This document shows positions 14,729-26,400 of a stretch of DNA of 64,000 nucleotides, one piece after another; the first letter of the stretch is position 1, and the number at the start of each line of letters is the position of its first letter. This stretch comes from Aquila chrysaetos chrysaetos (Eukaryota > Chordata > Aves > Accipitriformes > Accipitridae), in the NCBI RefSeq assembly GCF_900496995.4, contig NC_044016.1, forward strand, positions 21,866,932 to 21,930,931, read 5' to 3'. A model generated the notes under the pieces. It was not told the origin of the DNA, did not search any database, and saw nothing but the letters and a program-made list of their open reading frames with translations. The position numbers and the translations under genes were made by a program.

Positions 14729-14859
14729 GTCCAACTGGCAGGTTGCTGGTGCCCTGTAGCCTCCAGAGGCAATGCTGGAGGGTCTGTTACACAATGGAAG
14801 AAAACCAGGATGCAAGGCAGAAGGAGAAGGCAAAGGAAATCAAGGTCAGAATTAAATTC

Positions 14860-14865
14860 TTTAAT
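14860..14865 (-). terminator. VEGFA: VEGFA poly(A) signal (ATTAAA)
   Basis: The minus strand reads GTATTAAAGAATTTAATTCT, the same context I recall at the 3' end of human VEGFA mRNA. Cleavage is expected about 15-25 nt beyond, near 14,835-14,845. No AATAAA was found on the minus strand between the stop codon and this point. Confidence 0.75.
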
Positions 14866-14999
14866 ACAAAAAAAAGTTTGTTTGTTGTCGTCGTTGTTGC
14901 TTTTTTAAGATATATCTGTAATTTCTTTGTTTAAAAATAAATATGTACTAAGGAATATCTTGAAAAAATTCACTAGACACAATATGTAGTGTTAATATC

Positions 15000-15105
15000 T
15001 TTCTTCCCCGCAATTATTACAGATAAACAGTAGCACCAATAAATAAAATGATAACAAATATTAAAATTAAAAAGGAGAGAGATTCAAGATGTAGAATTTT
15101 CTATT
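15000..15105 (-). promoter_or_regulatory. VEGFA: Conserved AU-rich element block in the VEGFA 3' UTR
   Basis: The minus strand carries TTTTAATTTTAATATTTG, then ATCATTTTATTTATTGGTGC and a GATAT segment, matching the human 3' UTR closely from memory. The nested ATTTA/TTATTT motifs are typical AU-rich elements that bind stability factors such as HuR or TTP family proteins. Binding itself is inferred. Confidence 0.6.
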
Positions 15106-15180
15106 TTTCCTGTTTCTTTTTTTTACATATATAAAAAAATCGTAGCGTCTATTTAATCCGAATCACACATATACATAAAC

Positions 15181-15199
15181 ATATATATATATATATATA
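15181..15199. repeat. (AT)n microsatellite in VEGFA 3' UTR
   Basis: An uninterrupted AT dinucleotide run, extended by imperfect AT-rich sequence to about 15,230. The human 3' UTR has a similar tract at the equivalent place, as I recall. Confidence 0.9.
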
Positions 15200-15392
15200 C
15201 AAACACATAGCCAAATATATATATAGTATGTAGATGTATATCTAACCCTTGTCTCAATAGGAATGTGTAGGGGTAGGTGTTAGAGAAATTAATTAAATAA
15301 CTGCCCATAACATGCTACTGACTCTGCCAACAATTGGGGAGAGATGGGACGGGACAACAGGAAGGTTAAATTTATACACAACCAGTACAAAT

Positions 15393-15412
15393 AAAAAAAA
15401 AAAAAAAAAAAA
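15393..15412. repeat. A20 run (U20 in VEGFA mRNA)
   Basis: Twenty consecutive A on the plus strand, hence a U20 tract in the 3' UTR. I do not recall a run this long in the human counterpart. Confidence 0.9.
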
Positions 15413-15420
15413 GGAGGTAC

Positions 15421-15545
15421 GGCTTATAAATAGTTGAAATTAAATATTAACAAAGAATACTGAAAAATCCCTACTCTTTAATTAAATTATCTGTTTAATT
15501 TCTAATTTTAAAAGGGATATTAAATAAGTATATAAAACACTTTCT
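15421..15545 (-). promoter_or_regulatory. VEGFA: Second conserved AT-rich block in the VEGFA 3' UTR
   Basis: On the minus strand this block runs from TTTTATATACTTATTTAATA through AATTAGAAATTAAACAG to CAACTATTTATAAG. It parallels a block of the human 3' UTR as I recall it. It has ATTTA pentamers and ATTAAA hexamers that could act as a weaker, proximal poly(A) signal. Regulation is inferred from conservation only. Confidence 0.5.
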
Positions 15546-15901
15546 CTTCCCTCCCCCCCCATCGGAAGCCTCTGTCTTGCGCACGATACAGCATGAGTAT
15601 TACACATTGCAGATGCAAGCACCCACCCGCGTGTTTTTTCTCCTTCTGAAAGCCATCAGTCGGATGGGGAGTTCCTAGTGGTTAGTAGTCGCTTGTTGTG
15701 AATCTGTTTTTAGACTGTCTTGTCTTTTTGGAAGCTTTCCGTGTTGTACATTATCAGGCGTTGAAAATTCAATTGCAGATGATGTTTGGCAGCATTCTGA
15801 CACAGACTGAGTACCTTTTTGATTATTATGATTATTATTAATAATTTTAATCACAGAACTAGATTATATATATCCACATAGATGTACAAACACGCTTTCA
15901 G

Positions 15902-15926
15902 GGGTGTGTGTGTGTGCGCGCATGTG
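15902..15926. repeat. (GT)n/(GC)n tract in VEGFA 3' UTR
   Basis: An alternating purine-pyrimidine run (GTGTGTGTGTGTGCGCGCAT) reading as CA-rich in the mRNA. CA-rich 3' UTR elements bind hnRNP L in human VEGFA; here that is only an analogy. Confidence 0.8.
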
Positions 15927-16992
15927 TAAGGTGGGTTTCACATACACCACAGCGTATATTGCAGATACACACATAGCCAAGATTCTCAGACACTGCTCAG
16001 GGATTTCAGCTGCCTTCACATTTGATTCCCCAGCCCAACGTGGAAAAGGGGCCTGATATTTACAGTTCATCATAAAAACGTTCTTAAGGGTCATTCACAC
16101 TGGGCACGCAAACTGAAGGCAGCAGAAGTCACTTTCTTCCCCCCCCCCTTCAATCTTGGCATACATATGTATTTTTTTTTATATATATATATGTATAAAA
16201 ATAAATATATATATATAAAAAAGAGAGAAAAACACAAACATACATACACACAGACGCAAACGCACACATTCACATACACACACACCCCCCTACTGTGTAT
16301 ATACTTTTGATTAATATCCCTTTCCAGAAATGTTCCGTAAGCATCTTGGATGCTCTTGAGTGGCAGCTCTGTGCATGAAGAAAGCAGACAGTGCTGAACA
16401 ACTGTGTGGCTATGCACCGGTCCCCATTCTTGCTTCAGCACACTGTAGGCCTTGTGTCCTTTTGCAGCCACCAAGGGCAGGAAATCTAGACTCCTGTGAT
16501 ACTTCCTTGAATGGAAAGTTAGTGCGCATCAGCTGCCCACCATCCTTAAGAGAAGCCAGCATGTCTCTCTGGCAAAGTTTCTATAGCGAATAAAGTCAAC
16601 GCAAAATGTACACTGACATCCCATGTCCCAGCAAGGCAGGCAGGTTATGAGACGAGTAAGGGCGAAGGTTGGGGGAAGAGAGGGGAGAAGGAATCCTTGA
16701 TCACGGAGACGGCCATTTCCTTGGCCTTTGACCCATCGCACCCTAGGATGCCGCTCTTTGGAACTCCCTGCCCATCCTCTCCATCACCTCTCCTCCCTGT
16801 CCCAGGCAAGGAGAAGGTGGTTTGTGGTACAGCACACTCTACAGAGAAACAGCGGAGGCCGCACGAGTCAGTTAAGAGTTAAGAAGTTTACACCCAGCGC
16901 TTCTACTCAAGTCCAGTCTTAGCTTGTTTCTTATACCCCAAGTAGCCCGCTTGTGTCCACAGCAGTCGAGTATTATCCAGTGAAGACACCAA

Positions 16993-17009
16993 TAACATTA
17001 GCAATGTTA
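16993..17009 (-). other. Short perfect hairpin in the VEGFA 3' UTR
   Basis: Seven-base arms TAACATT and AATGTTA flank a three-base loop. It sits in the conserved stretch that continues GTTATTGGTGTC on the minus strand. In human the arms are, as I recall, imperfect, so it may be chance within an AT-rich block. Confidence 0.4.
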
Positions 17010-17020
17010 AAAAAAATAAT

Positions 17021-17160
17021 CAGTATATATATATATATTATATATATATATGTGTGTGTGTGGTTAAGATATACATATATGTATATATAGATGTGGTTAA
17101 AATATATATACATATATATATATGTATATGCATGTATACACACATATATATGTATGCATG
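17021..17160. repeat. Compound (TA)n/(TG)n microsatellite in VEGFA 3' UTR
   Basis: Mixed TA, TG and CA dinucleotide runs over about 140 bp, with two copies of a GTGGTTAA motif. A TA/CA-rich region follows the stop codon at a similar distance in human. Confidence 0.9.
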
Positions 17161-17442
17161 GGAAAACCCATCAAATACACCCCTATAGTCTTCCTGGCTC
17201 TGTTATTTAGCAGCATGAAAAGAAAAATAAAATAAAACAGTTCAAAACCCAAAGGTGAATTCTGTGCGGCGGGTGCCTTGGGGAATGTTCCTTCCGGAGT
17301 CCATCGTCCGTACTGAAAGTGCTGTGCTCTACCGATCCTTCATTTTTAGGGTTCATTTGGATTAGTGTTTTGTTTTGTTTTTTCTGTCCAGGCGAGAAAT
17401 CAGGCTCCAGAAATAGGGCTGTTCCCCCTTCTTTTCCGCTGC

Positions 17443-17464
17443 TCACCGTCTCGGTTTTTCACAT
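17443..17464 (-). CDS. VEGFA: VEGFA exon 8 coding part (CEKPRR and stop)
   Basis: The acceptor TCTGACAG is followed by A TGT GAA AAA CCG AGA CGG TGA, completing R210 and adding C211 to R216 before the stop at 17445-17443. It corresponds to human exon 8a (CDKPRR). The terminal arginine is the neuropilin-1 contact residue in the human protein. The 3' UTR follows directly and stays open in frame for 26 more codons. Confidence 0.98.
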
Positions 17465-20400
17465 CTGTCAGAGAGGAGAGGGAAGGAAAAAAAAGAGAAA
17501 AGGGGTTAATGTTTGTGATGGGGGTGCAAGTAGGACAGGGAAGGGAAGGAAGGGAGGTGGCTGATGTGTTTAAGAGCACATGGTGTTAAGACATGGCATG
17601 ACATCACTGGTGGGGTGAAGTGCTGTGCAGATGGGGCAAAACAGCTGAGAATCTCCACCCATGAATGGGTCGATAAATTCTATTCCCCCAGGCTCACTTA
17701 CACAGGGTGGGGGCAATACTGGTACAGGGGTAAATTCAGGAGCAGAATCAGAGGTTTCCTCACAGATGAGCTGAGTGTCTTGTTTGCACTCTCTCACACC
17801 ATGCACACATAGATACACACAAACACACAGAAAAACAAGGCTAAGCAATGCATGCAGAATGACACACTCCCTCAGCTCTCCACCTATCCTGTTGTTTGGG
17901 TTGGAAGCAGTGCAGACAACACAGCCTCATGCAGGCAAGAAGGTGAAAAGAAAGTGCCTCTCATTCCACTAGCTGCCAAGAGCAGGGGTTAGCACCAGGG
18001 AACAGCAGCAGCAGCATGAAGAAGCAGCAGGAGAAATGAGAATTTACCCTCCCCAGTAGAGCCCAATTCCAATTCTACAAGAAAGAGCATGAGGAACTTC
18101 AGCTTAACCAGCTTTTTCTCTGGAAACAGGTAAGCTACCACTCCTATGACTCCTTCCCATCTTTCTCGCAAACACACCAGCTATGGAAACCTTCCCCAGT
18201 GCCAATTAATCCCACCACAGAGAGGAACTAGTAAGAGAAACTAGAAAACCCCTTCTGACATCATGACTTCTTTGGGGTACTCTTTGTTTTTTCTTTGTAT
18301 TTGTTACTATTTCTCACCCTTCAAACTCTGTAGGGTAATCTCCAGTTATTCTGGAGTTTGGGAACAGAGGCAGAGGGAAAAGTTAGGTCTGGTCTCACAC
18401 TTCAGAGGTTATGCTCACTGGGAGAAGTTTAACTCCAGAAGCTGCTCTATTCTGGCCCTCCATCAATCACTTTCCCACTGAAATTACAGCACGGAAGAAA
18501 AATCCTCTGTATACAGAGCAGTTTCCACCACACTGGCAGTGCAAACACCTCTCTGGTTTGGGCACAAAGCCTTTTCACACCTAAAGGAAGCACTTGCTAC
18601 TTGTAGCAGCCTTAGTCACCTAGCCAATTCCAGGCAGGCAAATGGAGGCAAATGGAAGTCTCTTTCAGGGTGTAGCCACAGAGGACCCTGGATCTCTCTC
18701 CCTTACTCTCTCCCATCCAGCCACTGCCACTGCAATACTCTGCTGACAGGAGGAATCACCTGTATCTCTGTGAAAGGGACCCGAGTTCAGAGTCACAGCC
18801 AAGGGCCCAATAGCAACCCCATTTCTATGTCTCTCTCTGGATAGGTAGGATGATCCCACACCAGAGATGTACACGCAGGTGGTGCGAGTCAAGAGACCCC
18901 ACTGAGTTCACCAAAGCGCTCAGGTGAGAACCAGGAATCGGTTTCTGCATGTCTATGCCACAGATGGTGCATGACAGGTAGCACTCAAATGACACATGCA
19001 CAGCATGGATCTCTGAACAAACACTAACCACACAGTGTCTTTTCATCTCCCACCTCACACCTGAAATACAGACCTCTGCCTGTCCTTCACCCAGAGACAA
19101 ACTGAATCCTGCTGTATCCCAGTCACAGCTCTGAGTGCAGCCCCTCAAACCACAACTCTGGCCAAGACATGGACAAGGAACTGTGAGCACAGTGCAAGAG
19201 GACAGAGTGCTCTCCCTGGCTTTTAGAAGAACAAAGAGGCAAAGGAGAATGTGGGGAGGCTCCTGGCCTGGCTTTCCTCACTCTGCACACAGCAGAGTGT
19301 CCACAAGCCGCATAAAAAGGGCTTGGAAGACAGGGGTGGTCAAATCCTAGTCAGCTAAGGATTTGTCTTTGTCAGTATGCTCAGAGTTGCATACAGATAA
19401 AGTACGGAGGGCTACAGACTCTCCCCCTGGCTACCTCAGCAACATGAACTCCGTTATCTTGTTCTATGGGAAAGGATACCTTAGATACAAATGCCCTGAA
19501 TCTGGGAGCCATCCCCATCCAAGTCCTGACAGCACATCTGAAACGCACAGCCGCCCTTTGACACAGGGAACCTCTGTCCTCATCTCAGTTAGCCCCTCTG
19601 CCCTCTGGCCCACGTAGGACAGAGAAAAGAAGTAATCATATAGCACTGGTGCCAGAAGTCAGCAGGAAGCAAGCTCCCCCCTCTTTCTCTTGCTCTCTCT
19701 TTCTCTTTGTGTGTTTCTCTTTCATCCTTCAGGACACAAACCTGCAAGTGCGCTCGTTTAACTCAAGCTGCCTCGACTTGCAACGTGAGTCTGTGAATTT
19801 GCAGGAACATTTACAGGTCTGGGGATCTTGTACAAACAAGTGCTTTCTCCTCTCTGAGCAAGGCTCACAGTGACTGCAAAAAGGCAAAAGGAAAGATGTC
19901 TAAGCTACAGCGCTTCAGCAGAAAGAAAATACACATGCAACACCCTAAACATCAAAGCAATCCCCTTGCCCCCTCCCGCAGCCCCCATGCTGCCCACTGG
20001 AGCGTCGCGGGCTGATGGATTTTCCAGCAGCACCCCGGCAGTCCCAGGACAGCACCCCCTTGCATTAGCGTAAAAAGAAAGAAAACAGGCTCTCTGCACA
20101 GTATTCACAAATGCTGCATTGGATCCATCGGCACAGGCCAGAGGGAGGAAGAAGAGGAAAGCAAGGATGGGAAGGTGAGAGGTCCCAACCAGCTACTGAT
20201 GTATCAACGAAAGGAGTTCTCTGAAGTGGGCTATTTGAGTAGAAAGAGGCCAGTGGCTAAACGAGTTAAATACACAGGGTCTCTCCTCCCCTGGAAAGCA
20301 GCTGGGCTCCAGCATCACATGCTTGCCCCTGCAGCCTGCACTGCCCTCCTTTCTGTAAGCCCCATCCCAACCTTGCCACCTAGGAGTCTCCTACAGAGGA

Positions 20401-23400
20401 GCCATGAATTTACAATGCAGAATTCTGTGAACCACCATGAGAGAGGCAGAGTGAAAGAGACAGAGAGAGACACAGGGAGAAAGAAGCCACCAAATCCAGC
20501 AGAAAGAGAGAAAAAAATGAGAAAGAGCCCCCCCAGTTCCCCAGCACCCCGTCTCCGGCTTCCCACCGTCCCACCTCTCCTCTCCGCCTGTGACTCCACC
20601 ACACACACACACGCGCGCACGCACGCACACATGCACGGCAGATGCCAGCCTGCCTGTCGCCTGTCATCGTAGCAGTGAGGGCACAAGACCATTGAGGAAA
20701 GCAGATGACAGAGCTGTAACCACAAGGCATGGAAAAGAGGTGCAGGGCGCTCGCCCACCCACCCACGCTCTTGTGCCTTGGGAAAATGGTCACCACTGAT
20801 GATTAGAGAGCCAAGCAAGCTAAAGCCACCTTCCCTGAGATACCCTCAGTGCCAGAGCGGTGCCACCACCAGTGCTGCCCCTGCAGGATCTGCAGCCCAC
20901 CAGTGACTGGAAGGGGAGGGTGAGATTTGAGTGAGCAGCAAGCAGGCGGATTGATTTGGGGAGAGGGAGGGAAGACAGTCTACAAGCAGAGGACACAAAC
21001 GTACAAGCTGGGTGGTTTGTACCGGCCTTTCTTGCGCTTTCTCTTTTGACCCTTCCCCTTTCCTCGCTTTGATTTTCTGGAAGAAAAAAAAAAAAACAGA
21101 GAAAGAGAGAGAGAGAGAAGGAAAGAAAGGGGGAGAGAGAAAGAAAATGGAAGAAAACGCAAGGAAGAAGAGGAAAAACAAAACCAGCCATGTGCCTTGC
21201 TGGGAGGGGGGAAGCACATGAGGCAGGACTGGAGGGCAAGTCCCGGGGCCAAAGCACAAATCTCCACCTCACGCACACATTCACTGGCCCTCCTGCACTC
21301 CTGCCAGCACTCCAACCAGCCTGCCCACAGCCAAGCCAACGCCAGGGGACTCAGCAGAGACCACCTCCAGCAGGGCTGCTGCCAGTAGAGGTGGTTCTGC
21401 TGGAGTCTCAGAGGGGCACCTGCCCCCTCCAGAGAGGGCCAGTGGGAAAGGGACAGGGGGTGAGGGGGAAGGAACAGAAAGCTTTGTGAAAGCATCACGC
21501 AACCGCAGCGAGTGCAGACAACTTTTCCAGGCGACAAGCGCGGGCACACACTGACTGACAAGAGGCAATCTGAGTGCAGGGGCTCTCCCCAGGGAAAAGG
21601 AAACCACTCTGACCTGACGCACTGCCCAGCACTGGGCCTAGGAGGGGGCAGCTGAGCTCCAACACGGCCGGTGGTAATCCTGCCTTGGGATGGGAGCAAA
21701 GGGGGCCTGGCCTCAGCACCCCGCAGACAAGGGGAAAGACCTGGTCTACACACCAGTGCTGTGTGGGAGAGGGCTATCTAGCCTGAAGGCTCTGCTCACC
21801 CACCCTACCTCCTGCCTGTAGTTTGGAAGACTCCAGAATACCTCACTGGATGTCTGCTAACATCCCCTCTGGCAGCCTCCATCCTGAGTACCAAAGGGGA
21901 AAGAGAGAGGCCTGACCTAGTTATGACACCCAGGAGATAACCAACAAGCAGCTTTCAGATCTTCCCTCCTTTCCCTCCCTCCCCTTGCCTTCCACATGAA
22001 TCTGCCAGACAGACAAGCAGACGGAGCCAAGGCACTGACTCCATCCTGAAAAATTCACCAGTTGCTCCTCACTCTTGGGCAGGAGCTGGGACAGGCAGGG
22101 GCTAGGATGTGCAGGCCTGGACACTAACCATGGATCCCTACAGGCCAGTGAGAGCACAGGGAGGGAAGGAGGCTGGAGCCTGCACTGCTCATTGAGCCAC
22201 ATTAGCACAGGACCAAGGGAGAGACATGCAAGGAGAAGGCCCTAGGCAAAGCACCAGGGCTTGCCAGACAAGTGAGCCCCAGCACTGTGGCAGTTCAGCA
22301 AAGGCTCTGTTGTTCCCTGGTGCAGCCCACCTCGGGAGGGAGCTGTTGAGGGGACATGGGGGGACAGAAGGGAAAGCACCATAGGTGTTTCTTAGGCCCT
22401 GTTCAAGTCGTCTCACTGGAACGAGTGTCAGAGCATCAGCTCGCTCCCAGTCTCTGCCCTACATGTCAGGAGTCACAGGGAGGCAGTGAGGGGAGGAAAA
22501 TCGACCTGAAGGGAGGACAGGGGCATCAATATAACAGGACTTTCAATCCAGCACAAATCAAAGCACATCAACCTCTCCCATCCCTTCCCTTTCTTCCCCG
22601 GGGAGTGCAGAACCAGCAAAGAGCAGGCAAGGTGCTGTTAGAACAGGAAAGGGAATGCAACACAGTCTGGGCTGGCTGCTTCACCCACACCCCATCCTCA
22701 CCAGAGTTCACACAGACCCAACTCTCGCACACATTCAAACCACAGAGCCACGCGGACCGACTGTCCCCAACACGGCCCTGCACAGAGAGGAGTGTTGGCT
22801 GCACACAGCCCGATGCAGCCAGGAGCAGATTTCCAGGGGGAGGAGGAGAGGCTGGAAGGCAGCTAGAAATAAACAATCACCAGGAGAGGGGTGAAAGAAG
22901 TTCTCTCACTCTCCCGCTTGCTCTCTCTGTCTGTTTCAGCCTCATCTCCCAATATTCACCCCCTTCCTCTCCAACTCCGCACCTCTAAATGGCAGACTCG
23001 CTATCCCAGCCATGCGCAGTCCAGCTGACCCTCTCGCTCAGAGAGGTCACTCTCTCTTTTCGATGTTGTTCCACATTTTGTGATCATCCCTGTGACTACT
23101 GCAGGACAAGAGCTTATTTCTCTACTTTCCACAACCTTTTTACTTTGGGGAGGAAGGAAAGGGAAGGTTGTGCCTTAACCTCCTTCAGGTCACCAGCAAA
23201 TCCATCAGATTGAAAAAACCTCTCATGAAAGCCTCCACCAAGACCCAGACAAGACATCCACCTCCCTTTACACCCTCCTGGGCCCCCACCCAACCAAAAC
23301 CAGCATCACATCCTGCATGGCATCAGTCCTGCCTCCACCAGGCCTCTATTGCCACCTCTCCCTGTAGCCAGCAGAGTTCCTACCCAAGCTGCTGTGAAAG

Positions 23401-26400
23401 AAGCCAGCAAGTACTCACTTAAGCAGCAAGAAAAAAAAATTAATAATAAAGAAAGGCAGCAATTTGCAGTAACCAGAAACACCCCAGGAAGAGGGAAGGG
23501 AGAATGGGGGCTGCACCTTGAATCCATTCTGGTAGGACACACACGACGGGACTTCCCTGACTCGGGATAAAGCATTAGGAATGACTGCCATGGTCGTGCG
23601 TCATGCAAGCTCCAGGTCTGGCGTATGAAGGAAGGACCGTCAGATCTGGGTTTCTGTGCCCACCTGGAACGGATTCAGAGTGTCGCCCCATGCACTATCA
23701 TATGCCATTTCCAAAAACACCTTCTCAAAGTAAGTACCTCCAACCAAAGAAAAGGGCAAGGGGCAGTGGGGAGAGGAAATGCCAACCAACCACCAAAAGA
23801 GAAAGGAGGAAAGGCTTGTCACTTACTTTTCTTGTTTGTTTTTGACATCTTTCTTTGGTCTGTGGGGGAAGAGAGAACAAAGGCCTCATTAGAAGGGAGC
23901 TTACTATATATGCTTCCAGTATTATCCCCAGTTCCCGCCAAGTCCAGGGAAGGACATGTACAGCTGGCATTGCAGGATGCCCATGGCACAGGTACAGTGG
24001 TCCTTCTCAAAGTGTTTGTTCTCCTGTTGCACCTCGCTGGCAGCCAGTGCCAAAAAAAAACAGGTTTCAGGCTAGCATTGTCCACCTGTGATAACTAGAG
24101 ATGGAGGAGCCTCGCCAGCAAAGGACTTCTTTTCCCAGGCTCAGCCATCCCACTGCAAACCAATTGAGGAGACTGCAGAAGCCTCTGCACAACAGTCCCA
24201 ACCCAATGGCAAAAAAAAGGAAAGGCTCAGAGTAAGTTTATTGCAAGAGGAACCAGTGCTGCTCCATTCTCACCTGCAGTCACATTTACTGTGCTGTAAG
24301 AAGCTCATGTGCGCTATGTGCTGACTCTGATGGGGTTTAATTCTCATGATCTGGAATGAAAGAAACAGAAAGGGTCACTGCCCATTCACTATTTATATTC
24401 ACAGCTCCAAATAAGCCTGCTGCGCAGCAAAGCATTTGCACCCCAGGTGCTCCTGGGAAGAGCATGGCAGAGTTTGAGCTGGCTTTGAGGCCCCATTCTC
24501 CCAGTCAGGGAAGGCCTTTGATCACAAGCAAGTGGCAACACAAGACTTGTGCCAAAGCTCTGTTTGCTCATGCATGCAAGGTGCCAGCACTGGTGGACTG
24601 CCTTGGAGACAGGCATGAGAGAGGGCATAACACCATAGCAAGGTTCTCACTGAGCCGTCCCTGGTCGATCCTAGAGAGACAGTAACAGGGCATCCAGCCT
24701 GCTCTCACGTAGAAGCATGCTTCAGTCTAACGCAGAGGCCCAAAGCAAAAATACCATATCCAACTCCTTTTCCCTAAGCCACCGTTCCTTCCCAGCTGAC
24801 ATCTCACTTTCTCAGTGACTTGACACACAACGTAGATTTGGTGATCTGTGCTTAAAACAGCCCTGCAGAACCAGACATTGCCCATCCCCCATCCCCAGAT
24901 GCCTCCAAGGAAGCTATATGAGAAGCGATGCATGTATTGTCACAGTCTCTCAACCCAGAACCCGGCTGGACCACTAGCTCTAGCACTTGCACCAGAGATC
25001 TGCTCAAGTGCCTCTGACCCTTTACAGGCATGCAGGCATACCAGCCAAAAACTGTAATTCAGCAAGGAATGGTAGTAAGAAACCCATCCCTAGCTACACC
25101 ATGCTAGTATGCTCTAGCCCAGGCTGGAGCCTGCAAGTAGAAAAGCAGTACGGCGAATCATGGAAGGGCACAGACAGGTTCTCCACCGCTGTTCAAACAC
25201 AGCTCAAATGACAAGTAAAAAGAGCTTGCTGGTTGATCACTTAGTACTGCATGTCTCTCATCTATATCAAAAAGTGATGGCAATATTTACAGTGGCCATT
25301 CAAGAGGCTGAGGGACAAGTAGGTGAGGCAGCTATGGGTTAAAGGTAACGGGTGCCGTTGTGGACACAAGCTGGCATCCAGGCTGGCAGACAAGGGCAGT
25401 GACAAAGCTCTCTAAAGCAAGTCTGCATCTTCCCCATGTGCCCAGCCTTTGCTATCCGGGCCATCTCTGTCTCTTCCAAGGAGCGAATTCAGCAGCCTCC
25501 AAACAAAGGAGGACGCCCAGAGGCAGAAAGGCTTTTCCACCTGACACTGAAGCAGTGTGTTTCTTAGAGCCCCCTTCCACCCCTGCTGTGCCAATGTAGC
25601 TAATGACCCAAATCCCCCTGCTCTGTTGGTAAAAGCTGACCTCACATGCCCTCCGGGAGAGAGTACTGACAGGCTTTCCCCTTTTGCACTACTCAGCTGC
25701 CTTCAGAGCAACAGCTGTCTGGACCAAACACAGAGTTAAGGTGGAGCAAGGGCCCAAGGAGCATCTTCTTTGGAACCTCAAAGATAATAGCACCAGAAAT
25801 GTCTTTTGCACTCTCTGCTTTGCAGAAATGCTCATTTGCATGCCCCTAGCTACTGTATTTGGGCACTAGCGAGGTCAGAGAGAAAAAACAGATTCTCATC
25901 TTAGCCTTGAATAGACACAGGCAACTCATCTTTTAATGCTGCATGGTGTAATGCTGGGCACAAGGGTCAGGAGAGAGGCAAGCCCCCTGATCTGACAATC
26001 TCCAGTTCCCTGGGGTAGGCTGCCCTCCCTCTGAATTAGCTGGGACCTGGGACTTGGGGTGGCTGTGATGGCTGACTTGCTTCCTTCCACCCAAGCATGC
26101 CAGCTTGCAAGATGGGCCCTCACCTCCATCGTGACGTTGTACACATCCACAGGGACACATTCTAGGCCCTCATCGCCGCAGCAACCCGCACATCTCATCA
26201 GAGGCACACAGGATGGCTTGAATATGTACTCCACCTCATCAGGGTACTCCTGGAAAATGTCCACCAGGGTCTCAATTGTCCTGCAGAAGCTGCGCTCATA
26301 GACTTCCAGGAATTTGATAACTAAAAGGAGGAATGGAGGAAATAAGTTAATGCAAACTTAGCTCAAGAACGACTAGTGCTTCACCCCTTAAAATGAGCCA

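Larger units (their letters stand above)
1..14835. other. Intergenic DNA downstream of VEGFA
   Basis: No coding gene, tRNA, rRNA or intact mobile element can be supported. Open frames are short and lack domains; the longest (2,692-3,366, plus strand, proline- and alanine-rich) lies in a locally GC-rich patch and looks compositional. The stretch holds SINE relics near 4,480, 5,400 and 8,660, a 38-bp tandem duplication at 9,036 and a possible repeat fragment near 14,660. Confidence 0.7.
14836..17442 (-). other. VEGFA: VEGFA 3' untranslated region
   Basis: About 2.6 kb from the stop codon to the poly(A) site. Several blocks match the human VEGFA 3' UTR as I remember it: near 17,000 (GCTAATGTTATTGGTGTC on the minus strand), 15,545-15,425 (AT-rich block with ATTTA motifs), 15,105-15,000 (TTATTTATTGG and neighbours) and 14,940-14,850. 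AU-rich elements of the kind that control VEGF mRNA stability are present. Long TA/TG microsatellites lie at 17,021-17,160 and 16,170-16,225. The 3' end is set by the ATTAAA signal. Confidence 0.85.

Noticed and set aside
22356-22988. 210-codon plus-strand frame in VEGFA intron 5
   Set aside because: Antisense to the gene, low-complexity and without a domain; most likely chance.
25926-26264. 112-codon minus-strand frame reading past exon 3
   Set aside because: Only the part above 26,124 is exon 3. The rest is intron read-through beyond a consensus GTGAGG donor.
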